Positions 10,363 to 18,506 of a DNA stretch of 64,000 nt are shown here, in pieces. The notes under the pieces were generated by a model. That model searched no databases. It was not told the origin of the DNA and saw nothing but the letters and a program-made list of their open reading frames with translations. The stretch is from Aeromicrobium sp. Leaf350 (GTDB lineage: Bacteria; Actinomycetota; Actinomycetes; Propionibacteriales; Nocardioidaceae), in NCBI RefSeq assembly GCF_916858655.1, contig NZ_CAKASL010000003.1, positions 310,001 to 374,000 of the forward strand, read 5' to 3'. How positions within the stretch are numbered: the first letter of the stretch is position 1; each line of letters begins with the position of its first letter. The position numbers and the translations under genes are program-made.

Positions 10363-12165
10363 GTGTGCGGCATCATCGCGGGCGTCTCGAGCACGCCGAT
10401 CGCGCCCTACCTCCTCGAAGGGCTCGAGCGACTGGAGTACCGCGGCTACGACTCCGTCGGGATCGCCGTGGCCGGGGGGTCGCACCTGGTCATGCGGCTC
10501 CGGTCGACGAAGCGGGTCAAGGACCTGGGCCGACGGGTCCGCGACCTGGACGTCCCCCGCCTCGGCACGATCGGCATCGGTCACACGCGGTGGGCGACCC
10601 ACGGAGAGGTGTCGACCCGCAACGCCCACCCGCACAACGACTGCACGGGTCGACTGGCGATCGTGCACAACGGGGTCATCGAGAACGCCGCCGAGCTCCG
10701 TGAGCTGCTGGTGGGCCTCGGACACGGGTTCGGCTCGGACGTCGACAGCGAGGTCGTCGCCCACCTGGTGGAGGAGGCGCGGGCCGGGTCCTCCCTCCTC
10801 GACGCCGTCAGGGAAGCCACCGATGCCCTCGTCGGATCCTGGGCGCTCGCCGTCTTCGACGGAACCACCGACGAGCTCGTGGTGGCGTCTCACCAGTCGC
10901 CACTGGTCGTCGCGCACTCCGTGCACGGCCACTTCGCCGCGAGCGACATCGGCGCGATCGCTCCGTGGGTCGAGGACTTCCAGGTGCTGGAGGACGGGGA
11001 CGTCGTCGAGATCAACGCCTCGCCGCGGTGGCACCGCCGAGAGGGCCTGCCCCCGGAGCCGGAGCTGCGCGCCCGTCCGCCCATGCACGTGCAGCCGTCG
11101 CTGGTCGTGCACGCCGACTACATGTCGAAGGAGATCGAGGAGCAGCCCGAGGTCGCTGCGCGCATCATGACCGAGCTCGGGCCGAGGGTCGCCGACGGCG
11201 AGCTCTGGCGCTCTCTCGGCCTGCCGGACTTCGCGCGTGTGACCTTCCTCGGCTGTGGCACGTCGTTGAACGCCGGCCGCGCCCTCGGTCAGCTCTTGAC
11301 GCGGAACTCCGGGGTCCCCCACCAGTGCATCGTCGCGAGCGAGGTCGCCACGGCCTCGGTCGAGGACAAGACCCTGGTCATGGCGCTCAGTCAGTCCGGT
11401 GAGACAGCCGACGTGCTGCGTGCATTGTCGTCGAACCTGCTCGGAAGCGCCCCCGTCCTGGCCGTCACCAACGTCGGTCACTCGGCGCTCGGCCGCCGGG
11501 CCGACGCCGTCGTCGAGTGCTCGGCCGGCCCGGAGATCGGGGTCGCCGCCACCAAGACCTACATGGCGCAGCTCCTCACGGGCACCTGCATCATCCTGTC
11601 GGCGCTCGTCGCCCGCGGGACTCTCGACCCGGTGAGAGCGGCCCAGCTCGTCGGCGACCTGCAACGAGCGCCCGACCTGCTGGCCCAGGCGATCGGTGCC
11701 TCGCGGCGGGCGGTGCCGGCCATCGCGGAAGCGACGTCCGAGGCCCCCGGTTTCCTCTTCCTCGGTCGGGGTGCCGGGTGGCGCTTCGCCGAGGAGGGGG
11801 CGCTGAAGCTGACCGAGCTGACGTACCGCTGGGCCGTCAGCTACCCGGCCGGCGAGCTGAAGCACGGGCCGCTCGCCCTCGTCGAGCGGGGCACCCCGGT
11901 GGTCGTCGTCGACGACCAGGCGCGGCGTCTCGCGGTCGACATTTCCGAGGTCGCGGCCCGGGGCGGCCGCGTCGTGCGCATCGGCGGACCCGGATCGACC
12001 ATCCCCGCTCTGGGGAACCGCGAGGCCACCGTCCTGGGAATCCCCTGGTGCGGTCCCTTCGAGTCGGTCGTCGCGATGCAGGTCCTCGCTCGAGAGCTGG
12101 CCCTCACCCTCGGGTGCGACGTCGACAAGCCCCGCAACCTCGCCAAGTCCGTCACCGTCCACTGA
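10363..12165 (+). CDS. glmS: Glutamine--fructose-6-phosphate aminotransferase (isomerizing)
   Basis: 600 residues from GTG 10363, directly after the epimerase stop. The second codon is Cys, the Ntn nucleophile that must become residue 1 (CGIIAGVSS). The glutaminase domain occupies about 1-240 (YRGYDSVGIA, TRWATHG, HPHND, HNGVIEN). Two SIS isomerase domains follow (GCGTSLNAGR, ALSQSGETADV), and the C-terminus is DVDKPRNLAKSVTV. It makes glucosamine-6-phosphate from Fru-6-P and Gln. Since a housekeeping glmS is expected elsewhere, this operon copy likely boosts UDP-GlcNAc supply for the polysaccharide, as inferred from context. Confidence 0.96.
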   Translation: MCGIIAGVSSTPIAPYLLEGLERLEYRGYDSVGIAVAGGSHLVMRLRSTKRVKDLGRRVRDLDVPRLGTIGIGHTRWATHGEVSTRNAHPHNDCTGRLAIVHNGVIENAAELRELLVGLGHGFGSDVDSEVVAHLVEEARAGSSLLDAVREATDALVGSWALAVFDGTTDELVVASHQSPLVVAHSVHGHFAASDIGAIAPWVEDFQVLEDGDVVEINASPRWHRREGLPPEPELRARPPMHVQPSLVVHADYMSKEIEEQPEVAARIMTELGPRVADGELWRSLGLPDFARVTFLGCGTSLNAGRALGQLLTRNSGVPHQCIVASEVATASVEDKTLVMALSQSGETADVLRALSSNLLGSAPVLAVTNVGHSALGRRADAVVECSAGPEIGVAATKTYMAQLLTGTCIILSALVARGTLDPVRAAQLVGDLQRAPDLLAQAIGASRRAVPAIAEATSEAPGFLFLGRGAGWRFAEEGALKLTELTYRWAVSYPAGELKHGPLALVERGTPVVVVDDQARRLAVDISEVAARGGRVVRIGGPGSTIPALGNREATVLGIPWCGPFESVVAMQVLARELALTLGCDVDKPRNLAKSVTVH

Positions 12166-12179
12166 AGAAGGAAGTCGCC

Positions 12180-13649
12180 ATGTCAACGCCCGCCCCCCGC
12201 CCCCACCGATCTCGATCGCTCCGTCGTCGGATCGCCGTGGTCCTCGCCACCACCGGTCTGCTCGCCCTGACCTCGCTCACGGCTACCCCGGCACCGACCG
12301 AGGCGGTCGGCACCTCGCTGCTCCGCCCCCTTACGGTGAGCCTCACGTTCGATGACGGCAACGCCAACCAGGCCGCGGCCGGGGCCACGCTGAAGAAGTA
12401 CGGCCTCAAGGGCACCTTCTTCGTGAACTCGGGCACGATCGGCGCACCAGGTTTCATGACCTGGGCCGATCTGAACACGCTCAAGAGCCAGGGCAACGAG
12501 ATCGGTGGTCACACCCTCAGCCACCCCGACCTCGCGACGATCGCCCCCGACGAGGCCAAGCGCCAGGTCTGCGACGATCGTGCGGCACTCACCGCGAAGG
12601 GCTTCAGCGTCCGCAGCTTCGCCTACCCGTTCGCCAGCTTGACGCCGGCGCTCGAGACGATCGTCAAGAACTGTGGCTACAACAGCGCCCGCGCCCTGGG
12701 GGACCTCGCGTACCCCGGCGACCCCGACTGCGTCGGGTGCCCCTCAGCGGCCAAGCTCCCCCCGGTCGACCCCTTCGCGACCCAGGCCCTCCCGCAGGTC
12801 GAGAGCTCCTGGACCCTCAACGACCTCAAAGGCACCGTGACGCGGGCCGAGGCGGCAGGTGGATGGCTGCAGCTGACGTTCCACAACGTCTGTGCGGCGA
12901 CGTGCGAGCTGAACGTGACTCCGGCCGTGCTCGATGCCTTCGCGAAGTGGCTCGCACCACGGGTGCTGATGCGCACGACCGTGAAGACCGTGGGCGACGT
13001 CGTCGGTGGCGCCGTCAAGCCCGTCGTCCGTGGTCCCGTCGCGGGCCCGATCGGCCCCGGCGTCAACGGGGTCGTCAATCCCGGCATGGAGGACGTCACG
13101 GCTGACGGGTCGCCGCGCTGCTGGATGAAGGGCGGCTATGGGGCCAACACCGCAGTGCTCGGGCTCGGGACTCCCGCTCACGGCGGCTCCCGTGCCGGCA
13201 CCCTCACGATGTCGGGCTACTCCGACGGTGACGCCAAGTGGGTCCAGCAGTTCGATCTCGGAGCGTGCACCCCGACCGTCCAGGCAGGCCGGACGTATTC
13301 GCTGCGTCAGTGGTACACCTCGAGCGCCGTGACCCAGTTCGCCGTCTATCTCCGCGATGCTGCCGGGGTCTGGCACTACTGGACCTCCAGCCCCTGGTTC
13401 GCGGCGAGCTCGTCGTACACCGAGGCGGCCTGGACGACGCCGGCGATCCCGGCCGGGATGACCGGCATCAGCTTCGGGCTCAACCTGTTCAGCAACGGGA
13501 CGCTCGTGACCGATGACGCGGCGATCTACGACACGGTCGGGGCCCCCGCGGTCGCCGCATCGGCGGTCGAGGCGCCGACACCGGCTCAGGCACCGGCGGT
13601 CGCACCCGGGGTCGAGCCGCAGGGCCTCACCGAGACGCATGTCGACTGA
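12180..13649 (+). CDS. Secreted polysaccharide deacetylase (NodB domain) with C-terminal carbohydrate-binding-like module
   Basis: 489 residues from ATG 12180, preceded by GAAGAAGGAAG. A Sec signal (Arg-rich n-region 10-17, hydrophobic 18-35) directs export. The NodB domain follows with SLTFDDG (Asp58-Asp59) and HTLSH (His111, His115), the metal-binding motifs of carbohydrate esterase family 4. Residues about 295-455 form a beta-rich module beginning NPGMEDVTADGSPRCW, similar in style to jelly-roll carbohydrate-binding modules. The tail is Pro/Ala-rich. It probably removes acetyl groups from the polymer made by the divergent GT2 synthase, as PgaB does for PNAG; this role is inferred from the operon. 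Confidence 0.88.
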   Translation: MSTPAPRPHRSRSLRRRIAVVLATTGLLALTSLTATPAPTEAVGTSLLRPLTVSLTFDDGNANQAAAGATLKKYGLKGTFFVNSGTIGAPGFMTWADLNTLKSQGNEIGGHTLSHPDLATIAPDEAKRQVCDDRAALTAKGFSVRSFAYPFASLTPALETIVKNCGYNSARALGDLAYPGDPDCVGCPSAAKLPPVDPFATQALPQVESSWTLNDLKGTVTRAEAAGGWLQLTFHNVCAATCELNVTPAVLDAFAKWLAPRVLMRTTVKTVGDVVGGAVKPVVRGPVAGPIGPGVNGVVNPGMEDVTADGSPRCWMKGGYGANTAVLGLGTPAHGGSRAGTLTMSGYSDGDAKWVQQFDLGACTPTVQAGRTYSLRQWYTSSAVTQFAVYLRDAAGVWHYWTSSPWFAASSSYTEAAWTTPAIPAGMTGISFGLNLFSNGTLVTDDAAIYDTVGAPAVAASAVEAPTPAQAPAVAPGVEPQGLTETHVD

Positions 13650-14559
13650 GAGGTCACCTGCTCCCCATGGCGGGATCGCGGTGCTCTCGGCCGTGGTCGT
13701 GCTCATCACCCTCCTCGCGGTCGGCGTGCTCGTGACGAGCGCCGTCGACCGCGGGGAGGGCGAGCGCCGGTATCCCTGGCACACCGACATCGTCGCCACG
13801 ACGTTCTGGGTGGGTGAGGAGTTCGACCCGACGGCCGAGGACGGCAGCCAGTCGATCTCGACGTACGACGACGCGTGGCTGCTCAGCTACGGCGGGTGCG
13901 ACGGCGTGATCGAGGACGGCGTGTGCCGCACCGAGCGCCGCAGCGCGGCGAACGGCTGGTTCCCGACCAGCATGAACCCCCTCCAGAACCCGTTCTACCT
14001 GGACCTGCCCTTCGACGACGTCAACGATCCGAGGGCGGCTGCGATGCGGGCCGAGGTGGTGCCCTGGGCGGACGAGGAGCCGTACGCCTCGATGCTGGAC
14101 GACCCGGACACCAGCATCATGAAGGACCGCTGGGTCGAGCTGCGACGCGGCGGGCGGACGTGCTTCGGTCAGGTGGAGGACGCCGGGCCAGGCCGGTACG
14201 ACGACGCGCGCTACGTGTTCGGGTCGAGGGACGCCCGACCGACCAACGGGCGTTTCAATGGCGCCGGCATGGACGTCTCACCCGCGATCAACGGCTGTCT
14301 CGGCTTCACCGAGCTGAACGGTGAGGACGACCGGGTCGACTGGCGCTTCGTGGACGAGCAGGACGTCCCCGAGGGTCCGTGGACGCGGCTCGTCACGACG
14401 ACGCCACCCCAGGCCGACAGCACCTCTCCCGATCCGTACCGCAGGGAGGTGCGCGTCAGGCCGGGGGCAGGTCGAGCTCGTCGGGGGAGCGGAGGGCGTC
14501 GCGCACGACCTGGACCGCCCAGGTCGCCAGAGGGGCGTGATGGTCCACGGCGCCACTGA
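13639..14559 (+). CDS. Membrane-anchored or secreted protein of unknown function, end of polysaccharide operon
   Basis: 306 residues from ATG 13639, overlapping the deacetylase by 11 nt. One membrane helix or uncleaved signal spans about 13-36, and the rest would be extracytoplasmic. Conserved-looking blocks include HTDIVATTFWVGE, NGWFPTSMNPLQNPFYLDLP, FGQVEDAGPG and GMDVSPAINGCLGF. Four Cys could form disulfides. The TTFWVGE start and late MDVSPA Asp are reminiscent of double-psi beta-barrel (RlpA/expansin-like) proteins that act on cell walls or glycans, but this is a weak fold guess. The last ~34 residues are Arg/Pro-rich and read antisense through the end of the convergent GAF-ANTAR gene (overlap 14456-14559). 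Confidence 0.72.
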   Translation: MSTERSPAPHGGIAVLSAVVVLITLLAVGVLVTSAVDRGEGERRYPWHTDIVATTFWVGEEFDPTAEDGSQSISTYDDAWLLSYGGCDGVIEDGVCRTERRSAANGWFPTSMNPLQNPFYLDLPFDDVNDPRAAAMRAEVVPWADEEPYASMLDDPDTSIMKDRWVELRRGGRTCFGQVEDAGPGRYDDARYVFGSRDARPTNGRFNGAGMDVSPAINGCLGFTELNGEDDRVDWRFVDEQDVPEGPWTRLVTTTPPQADSTSPDPYRREVRVRPGAGRARRGSGGRRARPGPPRSPEGRDGPRRH

Positions 14560-15178
14560 CCAGTCGGTCGTAGGCGGCCGCCATCGTGAGTCCGTGTCGT
14601 TCAGCGAGCACGCCCTTGGCCTGCTCGATCGCGATGCGGTCGCTCAGGACGGAGTCGAGCCTCTCGGCGAGTGCCTCGGTGCTCGGCCCCTCGGTGCTGA
14701 GGATCAGCAGGGTCGCCATGTCAGCGAACGCCTGGGCGAACACGATGTCCTCGGCGGAGAACGAGACGTCGGCACGGCGGAAGAGGCCGAGCGCGCCGAT
14801 CGAACGGTGCTGCCACCGCAAGGGTGAGGCGAGCACTGCCTCGAACCCGCTGCCGATCATCGTGGAGGCATACGTCGGCCAGCGGGCCAGCAGGTTCTCG
14901 CGGCCCACGACCTCGACCGCCGTGTCGGTGCGGAAGGCGTCGACGCACGGCCCCTCCGCCACCTGGGCGTGGAGCAGGTCGAGCTCCGCCGAGCCGTGAC
15001 TCGCGGAGGACACCGGCTCGAGCTCCCCACTTGCGCCGACCAGGATGCCGGCCGAGTCCACGTGCATCGTCACGACGCAGCTACGCACCAGCGCGGCGAG
15101 CCCGCCCGAGACGTCGTGGTGGTCGGTCATCGAGGCCGAGGCGCGGGCCAGGGCGTGGGCGGCTCCGCTGACGTCCAT
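14456..15178 (-). CDS. GAF and ANTAR domain protein (downstream member of pair 1)
   Basis: 240 residues. A GAF sensor occupies about 20-165 (VAEGPCVDAF, ARWPTYASTMIGSGF, SIGALGLF). The C-terminal ANTAR RNA-binding domain is about 175-235 (SDRIAIEQAKGVLAERHG). ANTAR proteins bind paired stem-loops in nascent RNA and prevent termination. The ATG lies 2 nt after the stop of the upstream GAF-ANTAR gene, with GAGGGGGA placed inside that gene's end, so the two are translationally coupled. Closest relative in the window is 18507-19208, which occupies the same place in the second pair. Ligand and RNA targets are unknown. Confidence 0.88.
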   Translation of the reverse strand: MDVSGAAHALARASASMTDHHDVSGGLAALVRSCVVTMHVDSAGILVGASGELEPVSSASHGSAELDLLHAQVAEGPCVDAFRTDTAVEVVGRENLLARWPTYASTMIGSGFEAVLASPLRWQHRSIGALGLFRRADVSFSAEDIVFAQAFADMATLLILSTEGPSTEALAERLDSVLSDRIAIEQAKGVLAERHGLTMAAAYDRLVSGAVDHHAPLATWAVQVVRDALRSPDELDLPPA

Positions 15179-15180
15179 GT

Positions 15181-15897
15181 CTAGTCCCCCTCGACGGTGA
15201 AGTGGCGGAAGCTGATCTGCTGCGCGATGACCTGCCCGGCGACGTCGGCCAACGTCGTGTCCTGCGCGAAGGCGTGGCCACGGAGCAGTGACATCGCATC
15301 CTCCGGCAGGACCCCGACCTGGGCCACGACCATGCCGGTCGCTTGGTGGATCTCGGCCTGCGCGGGCCAGGAGCTGGGGTGGGCCAAAGGGTCGAGACCG
15401 AGCTCGGCGTCCTGTAGCAGCGCCGCCGTGAGGGCGGTGCCCAGGAATGATCCGACCTGCTCGACGGTGGACGTCGGACCGTCTGACCGGCGGGCGCTGA
15501 GCACTCCCATCACCTGGTCGTCGAGCTTCAGAGGGATCGCGAGAAGAGCGCCCATGAAACCGAGCCGTGAGCTGCGCGCTCGCATCAGAGGCCAGGGCTC
15601 GTCTGCGTCGGACCCGCGACCGAGGTGGGCGACCTCGAGGACGCCCGAGTCGAGCGCTGCGAAGCTCGGACCCTCGCCCGTCAGGTCCTGAACGTCCTCG
15701 AGCGCGCTTGCTAGGTCGTCGGTCGCGGCGACGACCAGACGAATGCCGTCGAGGGTCGAGAGAGTCATCGCAGTGCCTTCCGCGTCGAGCAGCGTTCGGG
15801 CCGCCTGGCACAGGCGCAAGGGGAGCGAGGTCGTGTCCCGCAGGTTGACGAGGGTCACGGCGAGCTGAGCGAGGAGGTGCTCGTGCGACACGTCCAC
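15181..15897 (-). CDS. GAF and ANTAR domain protein (upstream member of pair 1)
   Basis: 238 residues. The GAF domain spans about 15-165 (LCQAARTLLDAEG, DLTGEGPSFAA). The C-terminal ANTAR is divergent (EIHQATGMVVAQVGVLPEDAM) and the protein ends in FRHFTVEGD. The same architecture and tail (NFRNFTIEGD) recur in 19210-19920. It is first in a two-gene unit with 14456-15178. The promoter probably lies in 15898-16060, which it shares divergently with the HNH gene. Its ANTAR helix keeps the A-x-G core but has His-Gln in place of the usual Gly-Gln start, so RNA affinity may differ. Confidence 0.86.
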   Translation of the reverse strand: MDVSHEHLLAQLAVTLVNLRDTTSLPLRLCQAARTLLDAEGTAMTLSTLDGIRLVVAATDDLASALEDVQDLTGEGPSFAALDSGVLEVAHLGRGSDADEPWPLMRARSSRLGFMGALLAIPLKLDDQVMGVLSARRSDGPTSTVEQVGSFLGTALTAALLQDAELGLDPLAHPSSWPAQAEIHQATGMVVAQVGVLPEDAMSLLRGHAFAQDTTLADVAGQVIAQQISFRHFTVEGD

Positions 15898-16060
15898 GGC
15901 TGGACCTCCGGTCTGATGCCGGCGTCCGCAGGTGCGGGGGAGCCTGATGGCAGCCTACTCGCCCTGCGGGTCGGCTCCAGGACGTCGGTCGTCCACCGTT
16001 GTCCACAGCCCTTCTGGTGGTTCGGGGCGCGGTGTCGGTGGGGGCGGGTTGGCTGGTCTC
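15898..16060. other. Divergent intergenic region (GAF-ANTAR pair 1 / HNH gene)
   Basis: 163 nt between divergent genes. It contains a G-rich tract (TGTCGGTGGGGGCGGGTT, 16033-16050) just before the HNH start and the sequence GTTGTCCACAGCCC (16000-16013). I see no confident hairpin. Promoters for both directions are expected here. Confidence 0.35.
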
Positions 16061-17284
16061 ATGTTCGACGATCTGGCGCCTGCGGAGGTGCTCGCCGCCG
16101 TGGCGGGCACGGATTTCGCGATGGCTGAGCCGATCGACGTGATGGGTGGCAGGCGGATCGACGCGATCGCCGCGTTGGAGCGGCTGGTGCGTGCGGCGCA
16201 GGCCCTGCAGGCCGAGCAGACCGCGGCACTGTTGGCTGATCGCCGCAGCGTGACCCCGTTCGGGATGGGTGATCCGTTCCTGTCGGTCGCGGCCGAGGTC
16301 GCCATGGCCCGCGGCATGTCACCCAGCTCGGGCATCGGGTTGCTCAACGTGGCCCTGGGGTTGCGGCCCATGGTCAACGTCCGCACGGCCCTGACCAACG
16401 GGGTCATCAACGAGGCCACGATGCGTGCGATCGTGCGCGAGTCCGACACCCTCGACCCGGCAGCCGCCGGTGACCTGGATGCGGCGATCGCCGAGCACCT
16501 CCCCGGCCTCACACCACGGCGGGCAGCCGAGCTGACGCGCTCGTTGGTGGTCACGATCGACATGGAGGCCGCCGTCGAGCGGGAGAAGCAGGAACGCAAG
16601 AACCAGTACGTGACCTACGTCGGTGAAGCGCACGGCATGGGCACCCTGATCGCCCGGGGACCGGCCGAGCAGCTGCTCCTGATCCGCGACTCCCTGGCCA
16701 AGCATGCCGACACGCTGCGCGCGAAGGGCGACCCCCGCGACCGTGGCCAGATCATGCTCAACAGCCTGTTCGAGCGGGCCACCGGACAGGTCGTCCTCGA
16801 CGGCCCCGACACGCACCTCGACATCCTGATGCCCATCGAGGCGCTGCAGGGCGAGCCGGTCGCGGCCGAGCTCGCCGGCCACGGCCCCATCACCCCCCAC
16901 CTGGCGGCCGAGCTGGTCGACCAGGCCGGTCAGGCGTGGTTCCGGCGACTGTTCACCGACCCCACCGGCACCCTGGTCGGCCTCGACACCCGCAGACGCT
17001 GCTTCACCGGCCTGCTCGCGAAGTGGATCCACACCCGCGACCACCACCGCTGCCGACAACCGAGTTGCGAATGTCGGTCGCGGGAAGTGGACCACATCCA
17101 GGCTCACAGCCGAGGCGGACCCACCACCCAGACCAACGGCCAGGGCGTCTGCAAGCTCTCCCACCAGGTCAAGGAGCTCCCCGGCTGGAACGTCCGCGCC
17201 CACACCGACGGCCAGATCGAGTGGACCACCCCCACCGGACACCAGTACGTCTCGCCAGCACCTAGGCGGGCGCAGCGGGAGTGA
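16061..17284 (+). CDS. HNH endonuclease of the DUF222 (13E12 repeat) family
   Basis: 407 residues from ATG 16061; the frame stays open to 15932. The N-terminal ~300 residues form the DUF222 region. The C-terminus (about 335-390) holds an HNH nuclease: RDHHRCRQPSCECR (zinc-type Cys pairs), EVDHIQAHSRGGPT (first His), TQTNGQGVC (Asn) and LSHQVKELPGW (last His). These proteins are highly multiplied in actinobacteria, and their biological role is not established; they may be selfish DNA-targeting genes. It sits between two GAF-ANTAR cassettes. Its 3' end overlaps the convergent membrane protein by 23 nt. Confidence 0.9.
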   Translation: MFDDLAPAEVLAAVAGTDFAMAEPIDVMGGRRIDAIAALERLVRAAQALQAEQTAALLADRRSVTPFGMGDPFLSVAAEVAMARGMSPSSGIGLLNVALGLRPMVNVRTALTNGVINEATMRAIVRESDTLDPAAAGDLDAAIAEHLPGLTPRRAAELTRSLVVTIDMEAAVEREKQERKNQYVTYVGEAHGMGTLIARGPAEQLLLIRDSLAKHADTLRAKGDPRDRGQIMLNSLFERATGQVVLDGPDTHLDILMPIEALQGEPVAAELAGHGPITPHLAAELVDQAGQAWFRRLFTDPTGTLVGLDTRRRCFTGLLAKWIHTRDHHRCRQPSCECRSREVDHIQAHSRGGPTTQTNGQGVCKLSHQVKELPGWNVRAHTDGQIEWTTPTGHQYVSPAPRRAQRE

Positions 17285-17846
17285 CCTCGGTCGTGCGGCC
17301 CAGCCACGCGAACCAGCCCCACCCGGCGGCGAGCAGCACCATCGCGGTGACGCCCCAGGGGCGGTACACGTGCTCCTGCCAGAACATCACCGTGCCGACC
17401 ACGACGAGCACGGCTCCGGGCACGGCCCGCAGCAGCCCGGTGTCGCGGGCAGCGACGACGATCGCCACCACCGAGGCGCCCGCGTACGCGAGGATGCCGA
17501 CGTCGCCGAGGTCGCCGGCCACGCCGAACACGACCCCGAGGTCCTCCGAGCGGGCGTGCTTCAGGGCCCCGGCCGTGATGCCGGCGATCACGTCGAGACT
17601 CGTGTAGAAGCAGGCGTAGACGAAGGCGAGCACGCCCGCGACGACACCGGCGACGCGGCTGGACCGGCGGGCGACGAGCCACGGCCCGAGCGCCAGCAGC
17701 GGGAACACCGGCAGCAGCACGGTGTGCATCATCTGCCAGTGGTGGGCGGCCTCGAACGTGAGCGTGGGCGGGTGGGTCAGCCCGACGGCCGCAGTGACGA
17801 GCGGCGGGACCGTCACGGCGGCGAGCAGACGAGCGCGGTGGTCCAT
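17262..17846 (-). CDS. Multi-spanning membrane protein of unknown function
   Basis: 194 residues with about six hydrophobic helices, starting at ATG 17846 (MDHRARLLAAV). The first loop contains HPPTLTFEAAHHWQMMH, rich in His. The C-terminus is short and Ala/Pro-rich. I recognise no enzyme motif. It lies downstream of the cytochrome b561 gene on the same strand with a 50-nt gap, so it may be a partner in the same membrane redox unit; the His-rich loop would suit haem or metal contact, which is speculation. The stop overlaps the end of the HNH gene. Confidence 0.72.
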   Translation of the reverse strand: MDHRARLLAAVTVPPLVTAAVGLTHPPTLTFEAAHHWQMMHTVLLPVFPLLALGPWLVARRSSRVAGVVAGVLAFVYACFYTSLDVIAGITAGALKHARSEDLGVVFGVAGDLGDVGILAYAGASVVAIVVAARDTGLLRAVPGAVLVVVGTVMFWQEHVYRPWGVTAMVLLAAGWGWFAWLGRTTEVTPAAPA

Positions 17847-17896
17847 GCCCTCACGGTAGGCGCGGTCGGCCGCTCCCGCCGGTGGCGCGGACCAGG

Positions 17897-18457
17897 TCAG
17901 AGCATCCGGCTGAGAGTGCGGCTCCGCACGGCCAGGCCCACGTGCACGAGCAGCGCGGCGTAGAACGTGAGGTGACCCCCGACGTGCAGCACGAGCATGA
18001 GGTCGTCGCTGACCACGTCCAGCGGCGGGAACCACTCGCGCCGGTTCTCGAGCTCGCGCTCCTCGCCCGAGAAGAACAGCAGCCCGATGCCGCTCAGGGG
18101 GATGACGAACAGCGTCGCGTAGAGCACGCGCTCGACCCAGCTCTCCACCCGCCGTGCCACCGGTCCGAGACGCTCGGACCACGGGGGCAACGGCGTCGAG
18201 AGGCGCCACAGCAGCCTGACGGAGGCGAGCACCAGGATCAGGGCGCCGATGCCGGCGTGGAGGAACACCAGCTGGTCGTCGCCCGCCCGCACACGATCTC
18301 CTCCCGACCCGCCCGAGGAGTCCTCCTCGAACAGCGCCTCGGCGACGGCCTCCATCGTGTAGCCCAGGACCAGCTGGATGAGGAGCAGCCCGACCGTCAG
18401 CCAGTGCAGGAAGCGCGTGACGCCCCCGTACCCGTGGGGACCGTTGAGCATCGGCAT
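17897..18457 (-). CDS. Cytochrome b561-type membrane protein
   Basis: 186 residues with four transmembrane helices. Likely haem-ligand histidines are in RFLHWLTVGLLL (helix 1), VFLHAGIGALILVL (helix 2) and the VLHVGGHLTFYAALLVHVGLA helix near the end, which is the b561/prokaryotic DUF4405-like spacing. It would pass electrons between quinone and a periplasmic or membrane partner. An acidic, Gly/Ser-rich loop (EEDSSGGSGGD) follows helix 1. Two start codons (18457, 18451) are possible. It probably forms an operon with 17262-17846. Confidence 0.82.
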   Translation of the reverse strand: MPMLNGPHGYGGVTRFLHWLTVGLLLIQLVLGYTMEAVAEALFEEDSSGGSGGDRVRAGDDQLVFLHAGIGALILVLASVRLLWRLSTPLPPWSERLGPVARRVESWVERVLYATLFVIPLSGIGLLFFSGEERELENRREWFPPLDVVSDDLMLVLHVGGHLTFYAALLVHVGLAVRSRTLSRML

Positions 18458-18506
18458 CCCGCCATCGAACCACCGGCGGACGGCGAATGCCCGACGAAGC
18501 GGATCG

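Noticed and set aside
10339-12186. A 615-codon frame antisense to glmS
   Set aside because: The glmS frame has every catalytic motif; the antisense product is compositionally biased and motif-free.
14456-16006. A single 516-codon minus-strand frame across both GAF-ANTAR genes of pair 1
   Set aside because: Only its 3' 240 codons resemble a protein; the rest is out of frame with the upstream GAF-ANTAR gene, which has its own complete frame and ribosome site.
16061-17284. Homing endonuclease or intein
   Set aside because: The gene stands alone with a DUF222 domain, not inside another coding frame, and no intron or intein borders are visible.
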